Shown here piece after piece: positions 1 to 10,719 of a stretch of DNA of 64,000 nucleotides. Positions within the stretch are counted from its first letter, which is position 1, and every line of letters begins with the position of its first letter. The notes beneath the pieces were generated by a model. It saw only the letters and a program-made list of their open reading frames with translations. It had not been told where the DNA came from and searched no databases. The DNA comes from Streptomyces katrae (lineage in GTDB: Bacteria; Actinomycetota; Actinomycetes; Streptomycetales; Streptomycetaceae), in contig NZ_CP020042.1 of NCBI RefSeq assembly GCF_002028425.1, positions 3,658,001-3,722,000 of the forward strand, in the 5' to 3' direction. The position numbers and the translations under genes were made by a program.

Positions 1-3
1 GAC

Positions 4-1791
4 ATGCCCGACTGGGAGAAGCGGTTCCGGGCCCCGCGCGTGGGGCTCCCCGAATGGGCCGAGGACGCCCCGGACCGCTCGCTCTTCGTCTCGAACGCCA
101 CCGGGACCTACGAGCTCTACGCCTGGGACCGCGCCACCGGCACGCAGCGCCAGGCCACCGACCGCCCCAACGGCACCACCGACGGCACCCTCTCCCCCGA
201 CGGGGAGTGGATCTGGTGGTTCTCCGACACCGACGGCGACGAGTTCGGCACCTGGGTCCGCCAGCCCTTCGCGGGCGGCCCCGACGAGCCCGCCACCCCC
301 GGCCTGGAGCCCTCCTACCCCGCCGGGCTGGCCATCGGCCGCGACGGGACGGCGGTCGTCGGGCGGTCCACCGACGAGGAGGGCACCACGATCCACGTCG
401 TCCGCCCCGACGGCAGCGCCCCGGCCGTGATCTACCGGCACCGCGAGTCGGCCGGCGTCGGCGACCTCTCCCGCGACGGGACCCTCGTCGCGATCGAGCA
501 CACCGAGCACGGCGACGCGATGCACTCGGCGCTGCGCGTGGTCACCCTGGACGGGGCCACCGTCGCGGAGCTGGACGACTCGCGCGGCGGCACCGAGGAA
601 CTGGGCCTGGAGGTGCTGGGCTTCGCCCCGGTCGAGGGGGACACCCGGCTGCTGGTCGGCCACCAGCGCCGCGGGCGCTGGGAACCGATGGTGTGGGACG
701 TGGCCACCGGCGCCCAGGAGGACCTTGCGATCGAGCTCCCGGGCGATGTGAGCGCCGAGTGGTACCCGGACGGGAGGGCGCTGCTCATCGAGCACAGCTT
801 CGAGGCGCGCGACGAGCTGTGGCGCTACGACCTGGCCGCGCGGGAGCTCGTACGGGTGGACACTCCCCCGGGGTCGCTGTCGGGGGCCACGGCGCGCCCG
901 GACGGCACGGTCGAGTACCAGTGGTCCTCCGCGGCCGAACCGGCCTCCGTACGGTCCACCGCGGGCGCAGTGGTGCTGGACCCGCCCGGTTTCCGGCCGC
1001 CCGGCTCGGTGCCGGTGGAGGACGTGTGGGTGGAGGGCCCCGGCGGGCGGATCCACGCGCTGGCGCAGCGGCCGCAGGGGCACGGCGAGGGCCCCTTCCC
1101 GACGGTCTTCGAGATCCACGGCGGTCCGACCTGGCACGACTCCGACTCGTTCGCGGCCGCCCCGGCGGCCTGGCTGGACCACGGCTTCGCGGTGGTCCGG
1201 GTCAACTACCGGGGCTCGACCGGCTACGGCCGGGAGTGGACGGACGCCCTCAAGCACCGCGTCGGCCTGATCGAGCTGGAGGACATCTCGGCGGTCCGCG
1301 AGTGGGCCGTCTCCTCGGGTCTGGCGGACCCGGCGCGGCTGGTGCTGTCCGGCGGCTCCTGGGGCGGCTACCTGACCCTGCTGGGCATCGGGACGCGGCC
1401 CGACGACTGGGCGGTCGGGCTGGCCGCCGTACCGGTGGCGGACTACGTGACGGCGTACCACGACGAGATGGAGGCGCTGAAGTCCCTGGACCGCACCCTC
1501 TTCGGCGGCACTCCGGAGGAGGTGCCGGACCGCTTCGAGGCCTCCTCGCCGCTGACGTACGTGGACGCGGTGAAGGCGCCCGTGCACATCGCGGCGGGCG
1601 TGAACGACCCCCGCTGCCCGATCCGGCAGATCGACAACTACGTCGACCGGCTCGTGGCGCGCGGAGCGGTCCACGAGGTGTACCGCTACGACGCGGGGCA
1701 CGGCTCGCTGGTGGTGGAGGAGCGGATCAAGCAGGTCCGGATGGAGCTGGAATTCGCCCTCAAGCACCTGCCTCAGGGCCCGCCGCGCTGA
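4..1791 (+). CDS. S9 family (prolyl oligopeptidase-type) serine peptidase
   Basis: The 595-aa protein has an N-terminal beta-propeller-like half (about residues 1-330, with repeated 'SPDG'/'RDGT' blades) and a C-terminal alpha/beta-hydrolase half. The catalytic triad is readable as Ser452 in GGSWGG, Asp535 in GVNDPR and His566 in DAGHGS, the S9 order. The oxyanion-type motif EIHGGP lies near residue 370. The family cleaves short peptides in the cytoplasm, often acyl-peptides or dipeptides. No signal peptide is seen. The start at position 4 is the first ATG in the window and the length is usual, but an upstream start cannot be excluded because the window begins here. Confidence 0.9.
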   Translation: MPDWEKRFRAPRVGLPEWAEDAPDRSLFVSNATGTYELYAWDRATGTQRQATDRPNGTTDGTLSPDGEWIWWFSDTDGDEFGTWVRQPFAGGPDEPATPGLEPSYPAGLAIGRDGTAVVGRSTDEEGTTIHVVRPDGSAPAVIYRHRESAGVGDLSRDGTLVAIEHTEHGDAMHSALRVVTLDGATVAELDDSRGGTEELGLEVLGFAPVEGDTRLLVGHQRRGRWEPMVWDVATGAQEDLAIELPGDVSAEWYPDGRALLIEHSFEARDELWRYDLAARELVRVDTPPGSLSGATARPDGTVEYQWSSAAEPASVRSTAGAVVLDPPGFRPPGSVPVEDVWVEGPGGRIHALAQRPQGHGEGPFPTVFEIHGGPTWHDSDSFAAAPAAWLDHGFAVVRVNYRGSTGYGREWTDALKHRVGLIELEDISAVREWAVSSGLADPARLVLSGGSWGGYLTLLGIGTRPDDWAVGLAAVPVADYVTAYHDEMEALKSLDRTLFGGTPEEVPDRFEASSPLTYVDAVKAPVHIAAGVNDPRCPIRQIDNYVDRLVARGAVHEVYRYDAGHGSLVVEERIKQVRMELEFALKHLPQGPPR

Positions 1792-1834
1792 CCCGGCACC
1801 GGGCTTCGGGTGCACCCCCCGTACCGTTGGTGGG

Positions 1835-2737
1835 GTGCACCGGTTTCTCCTGACCCCGCGCTGGTGGGGGATCAACGTCTTCGTCGCGCTCGCCATCCCG
1901 TTCTGCCTGTTCATGGGGACCTGGCAGCTCGGCCGGTTCGAGGACCGCGTGGGCAGCCACCGGGAGGCGAGCGCCGAGCGGCCCGCCGAGGAGGCGGCCG
2001 CGCCGCTGGACTCGCTCCTGCCGGTGGACACGAAGACCTCCGGGCGGCCGGCCTCCGCGTCCGGCGAGTACGGGCAGCAGCTGCTCGTCCCCGACCGGGA
2101 CCTCGACGGCAAGCGCGGTTTCTACGTCCTGACCCTGCTGCGGACCGACTCCGGCAAGACCGTCCCGGTGGTCCGGGGCTGGATGCCGGGTACGGCGGAC
2201 GCGGCAAAGGCTCCGGCCCCGCCGGCCGGGCGGGTCGAGGTGACGGGGGCCCTGCAGGCCTCGGAGAACGCCGGCACCAAGGGCGTGCACGCCCAGGGCG
2301 GGCTGCCGCCGGGCCAGCTCGGGGTGATCGGGTCGGCCACGCTGGTCAACCTGGTGCAGGACCCGCTGTACGACGCCTGGCTGACGGTGCAGACCCCGGC
2401 GGACGGGATGGTCCCCGTCCCGGCGCAGGCGCCCAGCAACACCGGGCTCGACCTGAAGGCCTTCCAGAACCTCGGTTACACCGGCGAGTGGTTCGTCTTC
2501 GTCGCCTTCGTGCTGTTCATGTGGTGGCGGCTCTACCGGCGCGAGCTGGAGACCCTGCGCGACGCCGAGGCGGGGCTGCTGCCCGCCGCAAGCCCGGCGG
2601 GCACGCCCGGCGCGCCCGGCACCGCCTCCGCCAAAGCGGACACGGACACCTACACGCACGACGCGGACAGCGACGCGGCCCCGGTGAAGGCGGCGTCCGC
2701 CGGAACGGCCTCCGCTACGACGTCGGCTGGGGAATGA
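1835..2737 (+). CDS. SURF1-family cytochrome c oxidase assembly protein
   Basis: This 300-aa protein has the SURF1 layout. One transmembrane helix lies at about residues 11-30, followed by the conserved 'GTWQLGRFEDR' segment and a periplasmic domain. A second helix lies at about 218-233 (GEWFVFVAFVLFMWW). SURF1 proteins help insert heme into cytochrome c oxidase at the membrane. The GTG start is preceded within 10 bases by TACCGT, which looks like a -10 element of a leaderless transcript, and no Shine-Dalgarno is visible. The C-terminal tail is Ala/Thr/Asp-rich and variable. The last 23 bases overlap the convergent gene at 2715. Confidence 0.88.
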   Translation: MHRFLLTPRWWGINVFVALAIPFCLFMGTWQLGRFEDRVGSHREASAERPAEEAAAPLDSLLPVDTKTSGRPASASGEYGQQLLVPDRDLDGKRGFYVLTLLRTDSGKTVPVVRGWMPGTADAAKAPAPPAGRVEVTGALQASENAGTKGVHAQGGLPPGQLGVIGSATLVNLVQDPLYDAWLTVQTPADGMVPVPAQAPSNTGLDLKAFQNLGYTGEWFVFVAFVLFMWWRLYRRELETLRDAEAGLLPAASPAGTPGAPGTASAKADTDTYTHDADSDAAPVKAASAGTASATTSAGE

Positions 2738-3866
2738 GCCCCGTCCGGTAGACCGTGCCGCCGCAGGCCTGCGGGATGGTGGTCTGGGTGACCGGGGCGC
2801 CCGTGGCGGTGGCCGGGGCGTGCGAGACCGCCACTCCGGCCGTGTCCGGGTCGGCCGGCCGCTGCACTCCGCCGGCCGAGTCGCCGGCCCCGGCCGGGAC
2901 GCCCGCGGCCCCGCCGGCCGCGGTGTCGGCCGGACCGCCGTCGGACTGGCCCGCCGGGCGCTGCGCCGTACCGTTCTGCCGCTCGGGCGTGGTCGTGGGG
3001 CCGGGGGTGCCGGCCGGGCAGGAATGGGCGGAGGGCACCCAGGCGAAGAGGACCTCGTACGCCTGCTTCGGCTGGAGCACCAGAGCCGGCGCCTCCTCGG
3101 CGGGGTCGGGCAGTCCGCTCGCCGGGTCCCCCGCCGTGTGGCCCGTGACCGTCACCCCGCGGGGCTGTGCGGGCGGCGGGCCTTGCGTCAGGGAGGCGGC
3201 CGTCACGGTGTCGGGGCCGGTGACCGTGCAGCCCCGGGGGGAGACGTTGGTGACCTTGAAGCTGCCGTAGACCTTGCCGTCGGACTCGGGGGCGCGGGCG
3301 CTGCCCGCCACTCCGAGCTGGTCGGCGGTGCATTCGGGGGCCGCGGCGGCCGCTCCGGCCGGGGGCTGCGGGCCGTTGCCGAGGGGGGCCGTGGGGAGGC
3401 CGTCGCCGGAGGGGCCCGCCGATACGCCGCCGGAGGGGGAACCGCCGGGCCGCGGGGAGGGCCGTCCGCCCGTGCCGCCCGGCGTCTGCCCCCGGTCGGC
3501 GGGCCTCGTCGGCTGCGGCCGCGTCCCGCCCTCGGGCCCGTCGTGGTGCGGGTCGCCCGGGAGGCCGCCCGGTGCCTCGCCGTGGCCCGCCATCGCCGAG
3601 TGCCCGGCGGCGGAGCCCTCGTCCTCCTCGCCCAGGTGCAGTGCGGCGGGGATCCCGGTGCCGGCCAGGAGCACGGCCACGGCCGCCCCGACGAGGGTCT
3701 GCCGTTTGCGGGCCCGGCGTGCGGGCACGGCGTGGCGCAGCCGCTCCAGTGCCCCTTCGGAGGGTTCCAGGCCCTGCACGGCCCCGGCGAACAGGCTGCG
3801 CAGCACCTGCTCGTCACCGGCGGTCGGGGTGGCGGGGCCCGGCGGGTTCTTGTGGTCGTCCCTCAT
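2715..3866 (-). CDS. Single-pass membrane protein with DUF4232-like domain, partner of the ECF sigma gene
   Basis: This 383-aa protein begins with a charged cytoplasmic segment of about 53 residues. One hydrophobic helix follows (about 55-77), then a long Pro/Gly/Ser-rich linker and a C-terminal extracytoplasmic domain with paired Cys residues (ECTADQLG, RGCTVTG, SCPAG) that resembles DUF4232. Its ATG overlaps the TGA of the upstream sigma-factor gene (ATGA, 3863-3866), so the two are translationally coupled. That arrangement and the topology suggest an anti-sigma or sensor role, but no zinc-binding anti-sigma motif is visible. Function is inferred from context only. Confidence 0.7.
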   Translation of the reverse strand: MRDDHKNPPGPATPTAGDEQVLRSLFAGAVQGLEPSEGALERLRHAVPARRARKRQTLVGAAVAVLLAGTGIPAALHLGEEDEGSAAGHSAMAGHGEAPGGLPGDPHHDGPEGGTRPQPTRPADRGQTPGGTGGRPSPRPGGSPSGGVSAGPSGDGLPTAPLGNGPQPPAGAAAAAPECTADQLGVAGSARAPESDGKVYGSFKVTNVSPRGCTVTGPDTVTAASLTQGPPPAQPRGVTVTGHTAGDPASGLPDPAEEAPALVLQPKQAYEVLFAWVPSAHSCPAGTPGPTTTPERQNGTAQRPAGQSDGGPADTAAGGAAGVPAGAGDSAGGVQRPADPDTAGVAVSHAPATATGAPVTQTTIPQACGGTVYRTGLIPQPTS

Positions 3867-4762
3867 GACTGCGCAGCCTCCATCGCCACCCTCAGCGCGG
3901 CAATGCCCCGCGATCCGTACGCCTTGACCGAGCCGAGCGATATGCCGAGCGTCTCGGCGACCTGGGCCTCCGTCATGTCCGCGAAGTAGCGCAGCACCAG
4001 CACCTCGCGCTGGCGGCGCTGGAGTCCGCGCATGGCCTTGATCAGGTCGTCGCGCTCGAGCTGGTCGTACGCCCCTTCTTCCGCGCTGGCCATGTCCGGC
4101 ATCGGCTTCGACAGCAGCTTGAGGCCGAGGATGCGGCGGCGCAGTGCCGAGCGCGAGAGGTTCACGACGGTCTGGCGGAGGTAGGCCAGGGTCTTGTCGC
4201 GGTCGCGCACCCGGTTGCGGGCGGAGTGGACGCGGATGAAGGCCTCCTGGACGACGTCCTCGCAGGAGGCGGTGTCGTCGAGGAGGAGCGCGGCCAGGCC
4301 GAGGAGCGAACGGTAGTGGGCCTGGTAGGTCTCGGTGAGGTGGTCAACGGTGGTCCCGGCCACGACGGGCGGCGCATCGGCGGCGGCTCCCCCGGCGGCG
4401 ATGGCGGTTCCGGCGACGGCGGTTCCGGCGACGGCGGCCATGTCGGCAGCCGCGGGGCCCGCGGCCGGCTCCGCGTGGTCACGGGGCGCGGGCACACGGA
4501 CGCCCGGCGCCGCCCCGACGGGCGGCGCGGCGGGAACGCCCGCCGGCGGGACGGGCACGATCACAGGAATGCCGCCGTATGCGCCGGTGCGCCGGCGCGG
4601 GGGAACGATCCCCGGGCGTGCCGGTACGACGGCGAAGTCCAAGAGTGCCTCTGCCACGCCCGTTGGACACGCGTGCCCCCGCCAGGGTTGTACGCGCGAG
4701 GCAGAGTATTCAGCAATTTCCCCATTGCCTTCATGCGTACCCGCTCTTCCCGATTGCCCCAT
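3863..4762 (-). CDS. ECF-type (SigE-family) RNA polymerase sigma factor
   Basis: The C-terminal 165 residues carry sigma region 2 (LLDDTASCEDVVQEAFIR) and region 4 (LQRRQREVLVLRYFADMTEAQVAETLGISLGSVKAYGSRG) with a clear helix-turn-helix. Upstream there is a Pro/Ala-rich, low-complexity N-terminal stretch of about 130 residues that is unusual for this family, so the true start is uncertain. An in-frame GTG at 4657 is an alternative; neither start has a good Shine-Dalgarno. It is coupled to the membrane protein that follows it. ECF sigma factors paired with membrane proteins usually respond to envelope or extracellular signals. Confidence 0.82.
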   Translation of the reverse strand: MGQSGRAGTHEGNGEIAEYSASRVQPWRGHACPTGVAEALLDFAVVPARPGIVPPRRRTGAYGGIPVIVPVPPAGVPAAPPVGAAPGVRVPAPRDHAEPAAGPAAADMAAVAGTAVAGTAIAAGGAAADAPPVVAGTTVDHLTETYQAHYRSLLGLAALLLDDTASCEDVVQEAFIRVHSARNRVRDRDKTLAYLRQTVVNLSRSALRRRILGLKLLSKPMPDMASAEEGAYDQLERDDLIKAMRGLQRRQREVLVLRYFADMTEAQVAETLGISLGSVKAYGSRGIAALRVAMEAAQS

Positions 4763-4826
4763 TCATCCAGGCGGCAGTCGGGCCATCACCTTGACCAAGG
4801 GATCACAACCGATCCTACAAAGCGGA

Positions 4827-5899
4827 TTACGCGAATTCACCCGCGATCAGTTCCGAGATCTGAGCGGCATTCAGCGCGGCGCCTTTGCGTAGATTGTCCG
4901 CGCACACGAAGAACTCCAGGGACCGGGCGTCGTCCAGCGAGCCCCTGAGCCGGCCCACCCAGGCCGGATCCGTCCCGGCCGCGTCGGCCGGCGTCGGCCA
5001 CTCCCCCGCCGCCGGATCGTCCACGAGGACCACCCCGGGGGCCGCTTCCAGGATCTCCCGGGCGTGCGCCGCGGCCACCTCCCGCTCGAAGCGGGCCCGC
5101 ACGGTCAGGGAATGCCCGGTCACCACGGGAACCTGTACACAGGTCACGGAGACCGGAAGGGCCTCCAGGCCCAGGATCCGCCGGGTCTCCGCCCGTACGG
5201 CCAGCTCGTGCGAGGACCAGCCGTCCGCGCGCAGCTCGCCGGACCAGGGCACCACGTTCAGCGCGAGCGGGGCCGCGAACGGCCCGGTGTCCTCGCCGAC
5301 CGCGCGCCGCACGTCCCCGGGCTGCTCCCCCAGCGGGCTCCCGGCGACCAGCGACAGCTGGCGGCGCAGCGCCTCCGCGCCGGCCCGGCCCGAACGGCTG
5401 GCGGCCTGGTACGAGGAGACGGCCAGCTCGGCCAGCCCGTACTCGGCGTGCAGCGCGCCCAGGGCGGCGATCATCGCGGCGGTCACGCAGTCCGGGCCCG
5501 CGACGATCCCGCGCGGGCGGCTGCGTACGGCGGGGGCGTTGACCTCGGGCACCACCAGGGGCACCTCGGGGTCCTCCCGGAAGGCGGCGGACTGGTCCAC
5601 CACCACGGCCCCGCGCGCGGTGGCGACGGGAGCCCAGCGCGCCGACACCTCGGCCGGGGTCAGGAAGAGCACGACGTCGCCCTCGCCAAGGCCCTCGAAG
5701 GCGTCCTCGGTGAGGGCGAGCACCTCGGTCTCCTCGCCGCGGACGGCCAGCAGGCGGCCGGCCGAGCGTGGGGAGGCGATCAGGCGTATGGCGCCCCAGA
5801 CGTCCGCCCGCTGGGACAGGATCTGGAGCAGGATCGATCCGACCGCCCCGGTCGCCCCGACCACGGCGAGCGCCGGGGCCGGGGCCGACCGGTGCGGAC

Positions 5900-5903
<4 letters not shown>
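4827..5903 (-). CDS. asd: Aspartate-semialdehyde dehydrogenase-like protein with altered active site
   Basis: The 358-aa protein is clearly of the Asd family: [10 protein letters not shown] for NADP binding, DQSAAFR, catalytic-type Cys139 and His264. Asd reduces aspartyl-phosphate to aspartate semialdehyde for Lys/Thr/Met and peptidoglycan. The usual NPNC motif is GPDC here, the usual SGAG loop is SRSG, and the substrate-binding Arg seven residues before His264 is Gln257. These changes affect residues that bind substrate in characterised Asd enzymes, so activity is doubtful (see findings). The gene overlaps the stop of ask by ATGA (5900-5903), so it lies in an ask-asd operon. Confidence 0.8.
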
Positions 5904-7180
<1,277 letters not shown>

Positions 7181-7269
7181 GTGCGCTCCTCGCTCGGTCC
7201 GTCTCATTGCGGGTGCAGTCTAACGAGCGGCCGGGATCCGACCGCCTCGTACCACATCATGAGATGGGA

Positions 7270-7917
7270 TTATTTACGGCCGAGACGGCCGAGCTCCTGC
7301 TCCATGACCTGGCCGGCCTGCTCCACGAGGTCCTCCTCGGTCAGGTCCTCGTCCGTGTCCAGGCCGTCCAGGGCCGCGAGCGGCTGGTCGAGACGGACGT
7401 GCGAGATCAGCGACTGGAGGGCCCGCAGGGTGGCCGAGGCCGTCGGCCCCCAGTTGGTGAAGTACGAGAACTGCCACCACCACAGCGCCTCGGTGACCCG
7501 GCCCGCCTGGTGGTGGATGAGCCCGTGCCGCAGGTCGGCGACCACGTCGGCCAGGTCGTCGGAGATCCGGTGCGCGACCGGGGCCTTGCGCGGCTCGTAC
7601 GGGTCGAAGACCTCGGAGTAGACGTCGACCGGCTCCAGCATCACGGCGAACCGCTCGCGCAGCTCGTCCACGTCCGGCTCCGGGCCCAGGTCGGGCTCGT
7701 AGCGCTCCTCGGGCAGGACGTCCTGGTACGCGCCCAGCCGGCCGCCCGCCAGCAGCAGCTGGGACACCTCCAGGAGGAGGAAGGGAACGGCGCTGTCCGG
7801 GTCCTCGCCCTTGGCCACCTCGGTGACCGCGACGAGGAAGGACTCGATCTGGTCCGCGATCGAGGCGGCGAAGTCGTCCGGATCCTGTCCCAGGGCGTGC
7901 AGCGTTGCGTCAGACAT
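7270..7917 (-). CDS. DUF5063 domain protein downstream of recR
   Basis: This 215-aa, acidic, soluble protein belongs to the DUF5063 family, which occurs beside recR in actinomycetes. No catalytic motif can be named. The region around residues 105-150 contains several conserved Trp and His residues ([26 protein letters not shown]). The ATG at 7917 is used; an in-frame ATG at 7938 lies inside recR and lacks support. The gene overlaps the end of recR by 8 bases, so it is probably co-transcribed with ybaB and recR. Confidence 0.8.
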   Translation of the reverse strand: MSDATLHALGQDPDDFAASIADQIESFLVAVTEVAKGEDPDSAVPFLLLEVSQLLLAGGRLGAYQDVLPEERYEPDLGPEPDVDELRERFAVMLEPVDVYSEVFDPYEPRKAPVAHRISDDLADVVADLRHGLIHHQAGRVTEALWWWQFSYFTNWGPTASATLRALQSLISHVRLDQPLAALDGLDTDEDLTEEDLVEQAGQVMEQELGRLGRK

Positions 7918-8509
7918 CGAGAAGTCGCCTTCCTTCAAAGGCCCGCCCGAGCGTGACCTCGTCCGCGTACTCCAGGTCTCCCCCGACGGGGAGCCCGCTG
8001 GCCAGGCGGGTGACCTTCAGGCCCATGGGCTTGATCATGCGGGCGAGGTAGGTGGCGGTCGCCTCGCCCTCCAGGTTCGGGTCGGTCGCGAGGATCAGCT
8101 CGGTGACCGTCCCGTCCGCGAGGCGCGCCAGCAGCTCGCGGATGCGCAGGTCGTCGGGGCCGACGCCCTCGATCGGGCTGATCGCGCCGCCCAGGACGTG
8201 GTACTTGCCCCGGAACTCGCGGGTCCGCTCGATCGCGACCACGTCCTTCGGCTCCTCGACCACGCAGATCACCGTGGCGTCGCGGCGCGGGTCGCGGCAG
8301 ATGCCGCATCGCTCCTCCTGCGCCACGTTCCCGCAGACCGCGCAGAACCGGACCTTCTCCTTGACCTCGAGCAGCGCGTGCGCGAGGCGGCGGACGTCGG
8401 TGGGCTCGGCCTGCAGGATGTGGAAGGCGATCCGCTGCGCGCTCTTGGGCCCGACGCCGGGCAGCCTGCCCAGCTCGTCGATCAGGTCCTGGACCACGCC
8501 TTCGTACAA
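7910..8509 (-). CDS. recR: Recombination mediator RecR
   Basis: This 199-aa protein matches RecR throughout. It has an N-terminal helix-hairpin-helix ([21 protein letters not shown]), a four-Cys zinc finger (CAVCGN...CGICRDPRR, about residues 55-72) and a Toprim domain ([34 protein letters not shown]). RecR works with RecO and RecF to load RecA at single-stranded gaps. It follows ybaB, the standard bacterial arrangement, and overlaps the DUF5063 gene. Confidence 0.96.
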   Translation of the reverse strand: MYEGVVQDLIDELGRLPGVGPKSAQRIAFHILQAEPTDVRRLAHALLEVKEKVRFCAVCGNVAQEERCGICRDPRRDATVICVVEEPKDVVAIERTREFRGKYHVLGGAISPIEGVGPDDLRIRELLARLADGTVTELILATDPNLEGEATATYLARMIKPMGLKVTRLASGLPVGGDLEYADEVTLGRAFEGRRLLDV

Positions 8510-8544
8510 CGGAATGCCTTCTTTCGGTTCTGGTGCCGTGTTCT

Positions 8545-8592
8545 ACAGGGAACGGGGAGGGAAAGGGAAGGGACGGGAACGAAAGGGGCGGG
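8545..8592 (+). other. Purine-rich spacer between ybaB and recR
   Basis: The 83-base gap between ybaB and recR contains about 45 bases of nearly pure G/A on the plus strand, C/T on the coding strand. No gene or clear hairpin is seen in it. It may be an untranslated pyrimidine-rich stretch of the ybaB-recR transcript. Confidence 0.5.
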
Positions 8593-8940
8593 CTAGAAGG
8601 GGAGGCCGGGGATGCCGCTGCCGGCGCCGCCCAGGCCCTGGGCCAGCGGGCCCAGCTTCTGCTGCTGGAGCGCCTGCGCGTTCTCGTTGGCCGCCTGGAC
8701 CGCCGCGACGACCAGGTCGGCAAGGGTCTCGGTGTCCTCCGGGTCCACGGCCTTCGGGTCGATGACCAGGGCCCGCAGCTCACCGGAACCTGTGACGGTG
8801 GCCTTCACCAGGCCGCCGCCGGCCTGCCCCTCGACCTCGGTCCGGGCCAGCTCCTCCTGGGCCGTCGCAAGGTCGCGCTGCATCTTCTGGGCCTGCTGGA
8901 GGAGCTGCTGCATGTTGGGCTGGCCACCACCGGGAATCAC
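8593..8940 (-). CDS. YbaB/EbfC nucleoid-associated protein
   Basis: This 115-aa protein has the YbaB features: an N-terminal [22 protein letters not shown] helix, the central motif [15 protein letters not shown], then '[26 protein letters not shown]'. YbaB dimers bind DNA without strong sequence preference. The C-terminal tail is Gly/Leu-rich ([14 protein letters not shown]). It is the first gene of the ybaB-recR-DUF5063 group. Its ATG at 8940 lies shortly after a weak purine stretch. Confidence 0.93.
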   Translation of the reverse strand: MIPGGGQPNMQQLLQQAQKMQRDLATAQEELARTEVEGQAGGGLVKATVTGSGELRALVIDPKAVDPEDTETLADLVVAAVQAANENAQALQQQKLGPLAQGLGGAGSGIPGLPF

Positions 8941-9217
8941 GGGTACTCACTCCATCTGCGCATCGGCCTGGCTTCGGCCGTCGGGAACGCTCGGTCAATC
9001 CGAGCCTACGTGCTCCCCGCGCGCCGCGCCCTACGCCGGGAGGACCAACTCTTTCGGGTGAGAGAGGGGGCGTGCGCGTCCCTGAGGGAGCCCTCCTTGC
9101 GGGCGGAAAACCGGGGATTCGTTGTCCATCGCGTGTCATTCGAAGGTAGGAAGAGCATGCGCACCATTGCGCACACGCGCACCACGACACGTCAGTGCAG
9201 GCAGAGGGAGTGCCCGG

Positions 9218-9943
9218 GTGAGTCAGCCGGAGATGCAGCCCGAGGGGCCACCCCGGGATCCCGCAGAGGACGGCGACCTGACCGGCCGGCCGTTCCCCCT
9301 CGGCGACTGGGGCGAGCCCGCCGAGCGGCTCGACGAGCTCTACCGGCGGGTGGAGGCCGACGCCCTGCGCACCGCCGAGTGGTACCTGTCGGACCGGGCC
9401 TGGAAGCGGCGGGGCGCGCGGACCCTGCGGGCGGGCGCGGCCGTGGGCGCCGTCACGGGGGCGGCGATGCCGCTGCTGGAGCTGACCGGCTCGGCTCCCG
9501 GGGTGGCCCCGTACGGCTACCTCTCGCTGCTGCTGGCCGCGGCCTGCCTGGCCTGCGACCGGTTCTTCGGGCTGACGTCGGGGTGGATGCGCGACGTGGC
9601 GACCGCCCAGGCGGTGCAGCGCAGGCTCCAGACGCTCCAGTTCGACTGGGCCTCGGAGAACGTGCGCGAGGTGCTGGGGCCGACGGAGGGGACGGCGAGC
9701 GAGGCCGCCGAGCGCTGTCTGACGGTGCTGCGACGGTTCTCGGAGGACGTCACGGAACTGGTGCGCTCCGAGACGGCCGACTGGATGGTGGAGTTCCGGG
9801 CAGGGCCGACGCCGCTGGCCATGCAGTCCCTGGCCGCCGCCCCGGCCCGCCCGGACCCGGGGCTCCCCCCGGCCCGCTTCCCCCTCCCCCCGGGCACCCG
9901 CCCGAACATGCCGCGCCAGCGGCCCCCGGAGCAGCCCCGCTGA
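9218..9943 (+). CDS. SLATT-domain-like two-helix membrane protein
   Basis: The 241-aa protein has an N-terminal helical segment (ERLDELYRRVEADALRTAEWYLSDRAWKRRGAR), two close hydrophobic helices (about residues 72-90 and 97-114) and a C-terminal amphipathic helical part containing QRRLQTLQFDW, with a Pro-rich tail. This layout fits the SLATT family (two-TM proteins linked to nucleotide-sensing defence systems), but no cyclase, SLOG or nuclease gene lies beside it. The GTG at 9218 follows a good Shine-Dalgarno (GAGGGAG). A longer reading frame from 9122 lacks one. Family call is moderate; role unknown. Confidence 0.65.
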   Translation: MSQPEMQPEGPPRDPAEDGDLTGRPFPLGDWGEPAERLDELYRRVEADALRTAEWYLSDRAWKRRGARTLRAGAAVGAVTGAAMPLLELTGSAPGVAPYGYLSLLLAAACLACDRFFGLTSGWMRDVATAQAVQRRLQTLQFDWASENVREVLGPTEGTASEAAERCLTVLRRFSEDVTELVRSETADWMVEFRAGPTPLAMQSLAAAPARPDPGLPPARFPLPPGTRPNMPRQRPPEQPR

Positions 9944-9958
9944 GCGGGGCGGGCCCCC

Positions 9959-10609
9959 TCAGCTAAAGATGATCATGGAGCCCTGGCCCAGGCTCCGGGT
10001 GGCCGCCGCGTGCAGGCCCAGCCAGACGTGCCGCTCCCGCGCGAAGGGGCTCGCATCGTACGGGATCGGCCCCGCCGGCTCCTCCAGCGCCGTCGGTCCG
10101 CCCGGCGGCGCCGGCGCGGCGGGGGGATTCACGGGGTTTATCCCGATCGCGGGGGCGACGAAGGCCAGCTCCCGCAGCAGCCCCTGCGCCGACCCCAGCG
10201 GACCGCCCCCGGCCAGCAGCTCCTCGTTGGCCAGCGGCGCGGGGAAGTCCACCGGGACGTAGGCCCCGGCGTGGTCGTAGTGCCACACCAGGTGCGACTG
10301 CTGCGCGGTGGGCTCGAACATCTCCAGCAGCTGCTCGTAGTCCCCGCCCAGCTCGTCCACCGGCGTCACCGGCAGTCCGCAGACCTGCAGCAGGTACGCC
10401 CGCCGCAGGAAGTGCAGGGCGTCGTAGTCGAAACCGGCCACCGGGGCCACGTCCCCGCTCAGGCCCGGCATGTAGGCGAACACGGGCACCGACGGCAGAC
10501 CCGCCTCGCCCAGCGCCTTGTCGTACGCGGCGATCTCCTCCGCGAAGGGGTTGTCGGGGCTGTGGCACAGCACGTCGACAAGGGGGACCAGCCACAGGTC
10601 ACAGGCCAC
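9959..10609 (-). CDS. Conserved hypothetical protein convergent with the SLATT gene
   Basis: This 216-aa soluble protein is not recognised. It starts MACDLWLVPLVDVLC and has aromatic-rich segments (FDYDALHFLRRAYLL, SHLVWHYDHAGAYVPVDFP) and a Pro/Ala-rich linker near residues 155-180. It ends in RHVWLGLHAAATRSLGQGSMIIFS. Cys10, Cys15 and a few His residues are scattered without a metal motif. It is convergent with the SLATT gene (16 bases apart). No function is proposed. Confidence 0.65.
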   Translation of the reverse strand: MACDLWLVPLVDVLCHSPDNPFAEEIAAYDKALGEAGLPSVPVFAYMPGLSGDVAPVAGFDYDALHFLRRAYLLQVCGLPVTPVDELGGDYEQLLEMFEPTAQQSHLVWHYDHAGAYVPVDFPAPLANEELLAGGGPLGSAQGLLRELAFVAPAIGINPVNPPAAPAPPGGPTALEEPAGPIPYDASPFARERHVWLGLHAAATRSLGQGSMIIFS

Positions 10610-10719
10610 GCGGGCTCCGATCAGTCGTTGCCGCCGATCCGGTCAGCGTAATGCGCCGGACACGCTCCGCGAAGGGGTGCGCAGAACCTGGCGCGACGGG
10701 CTGACGCCGGGCCCGCGCC

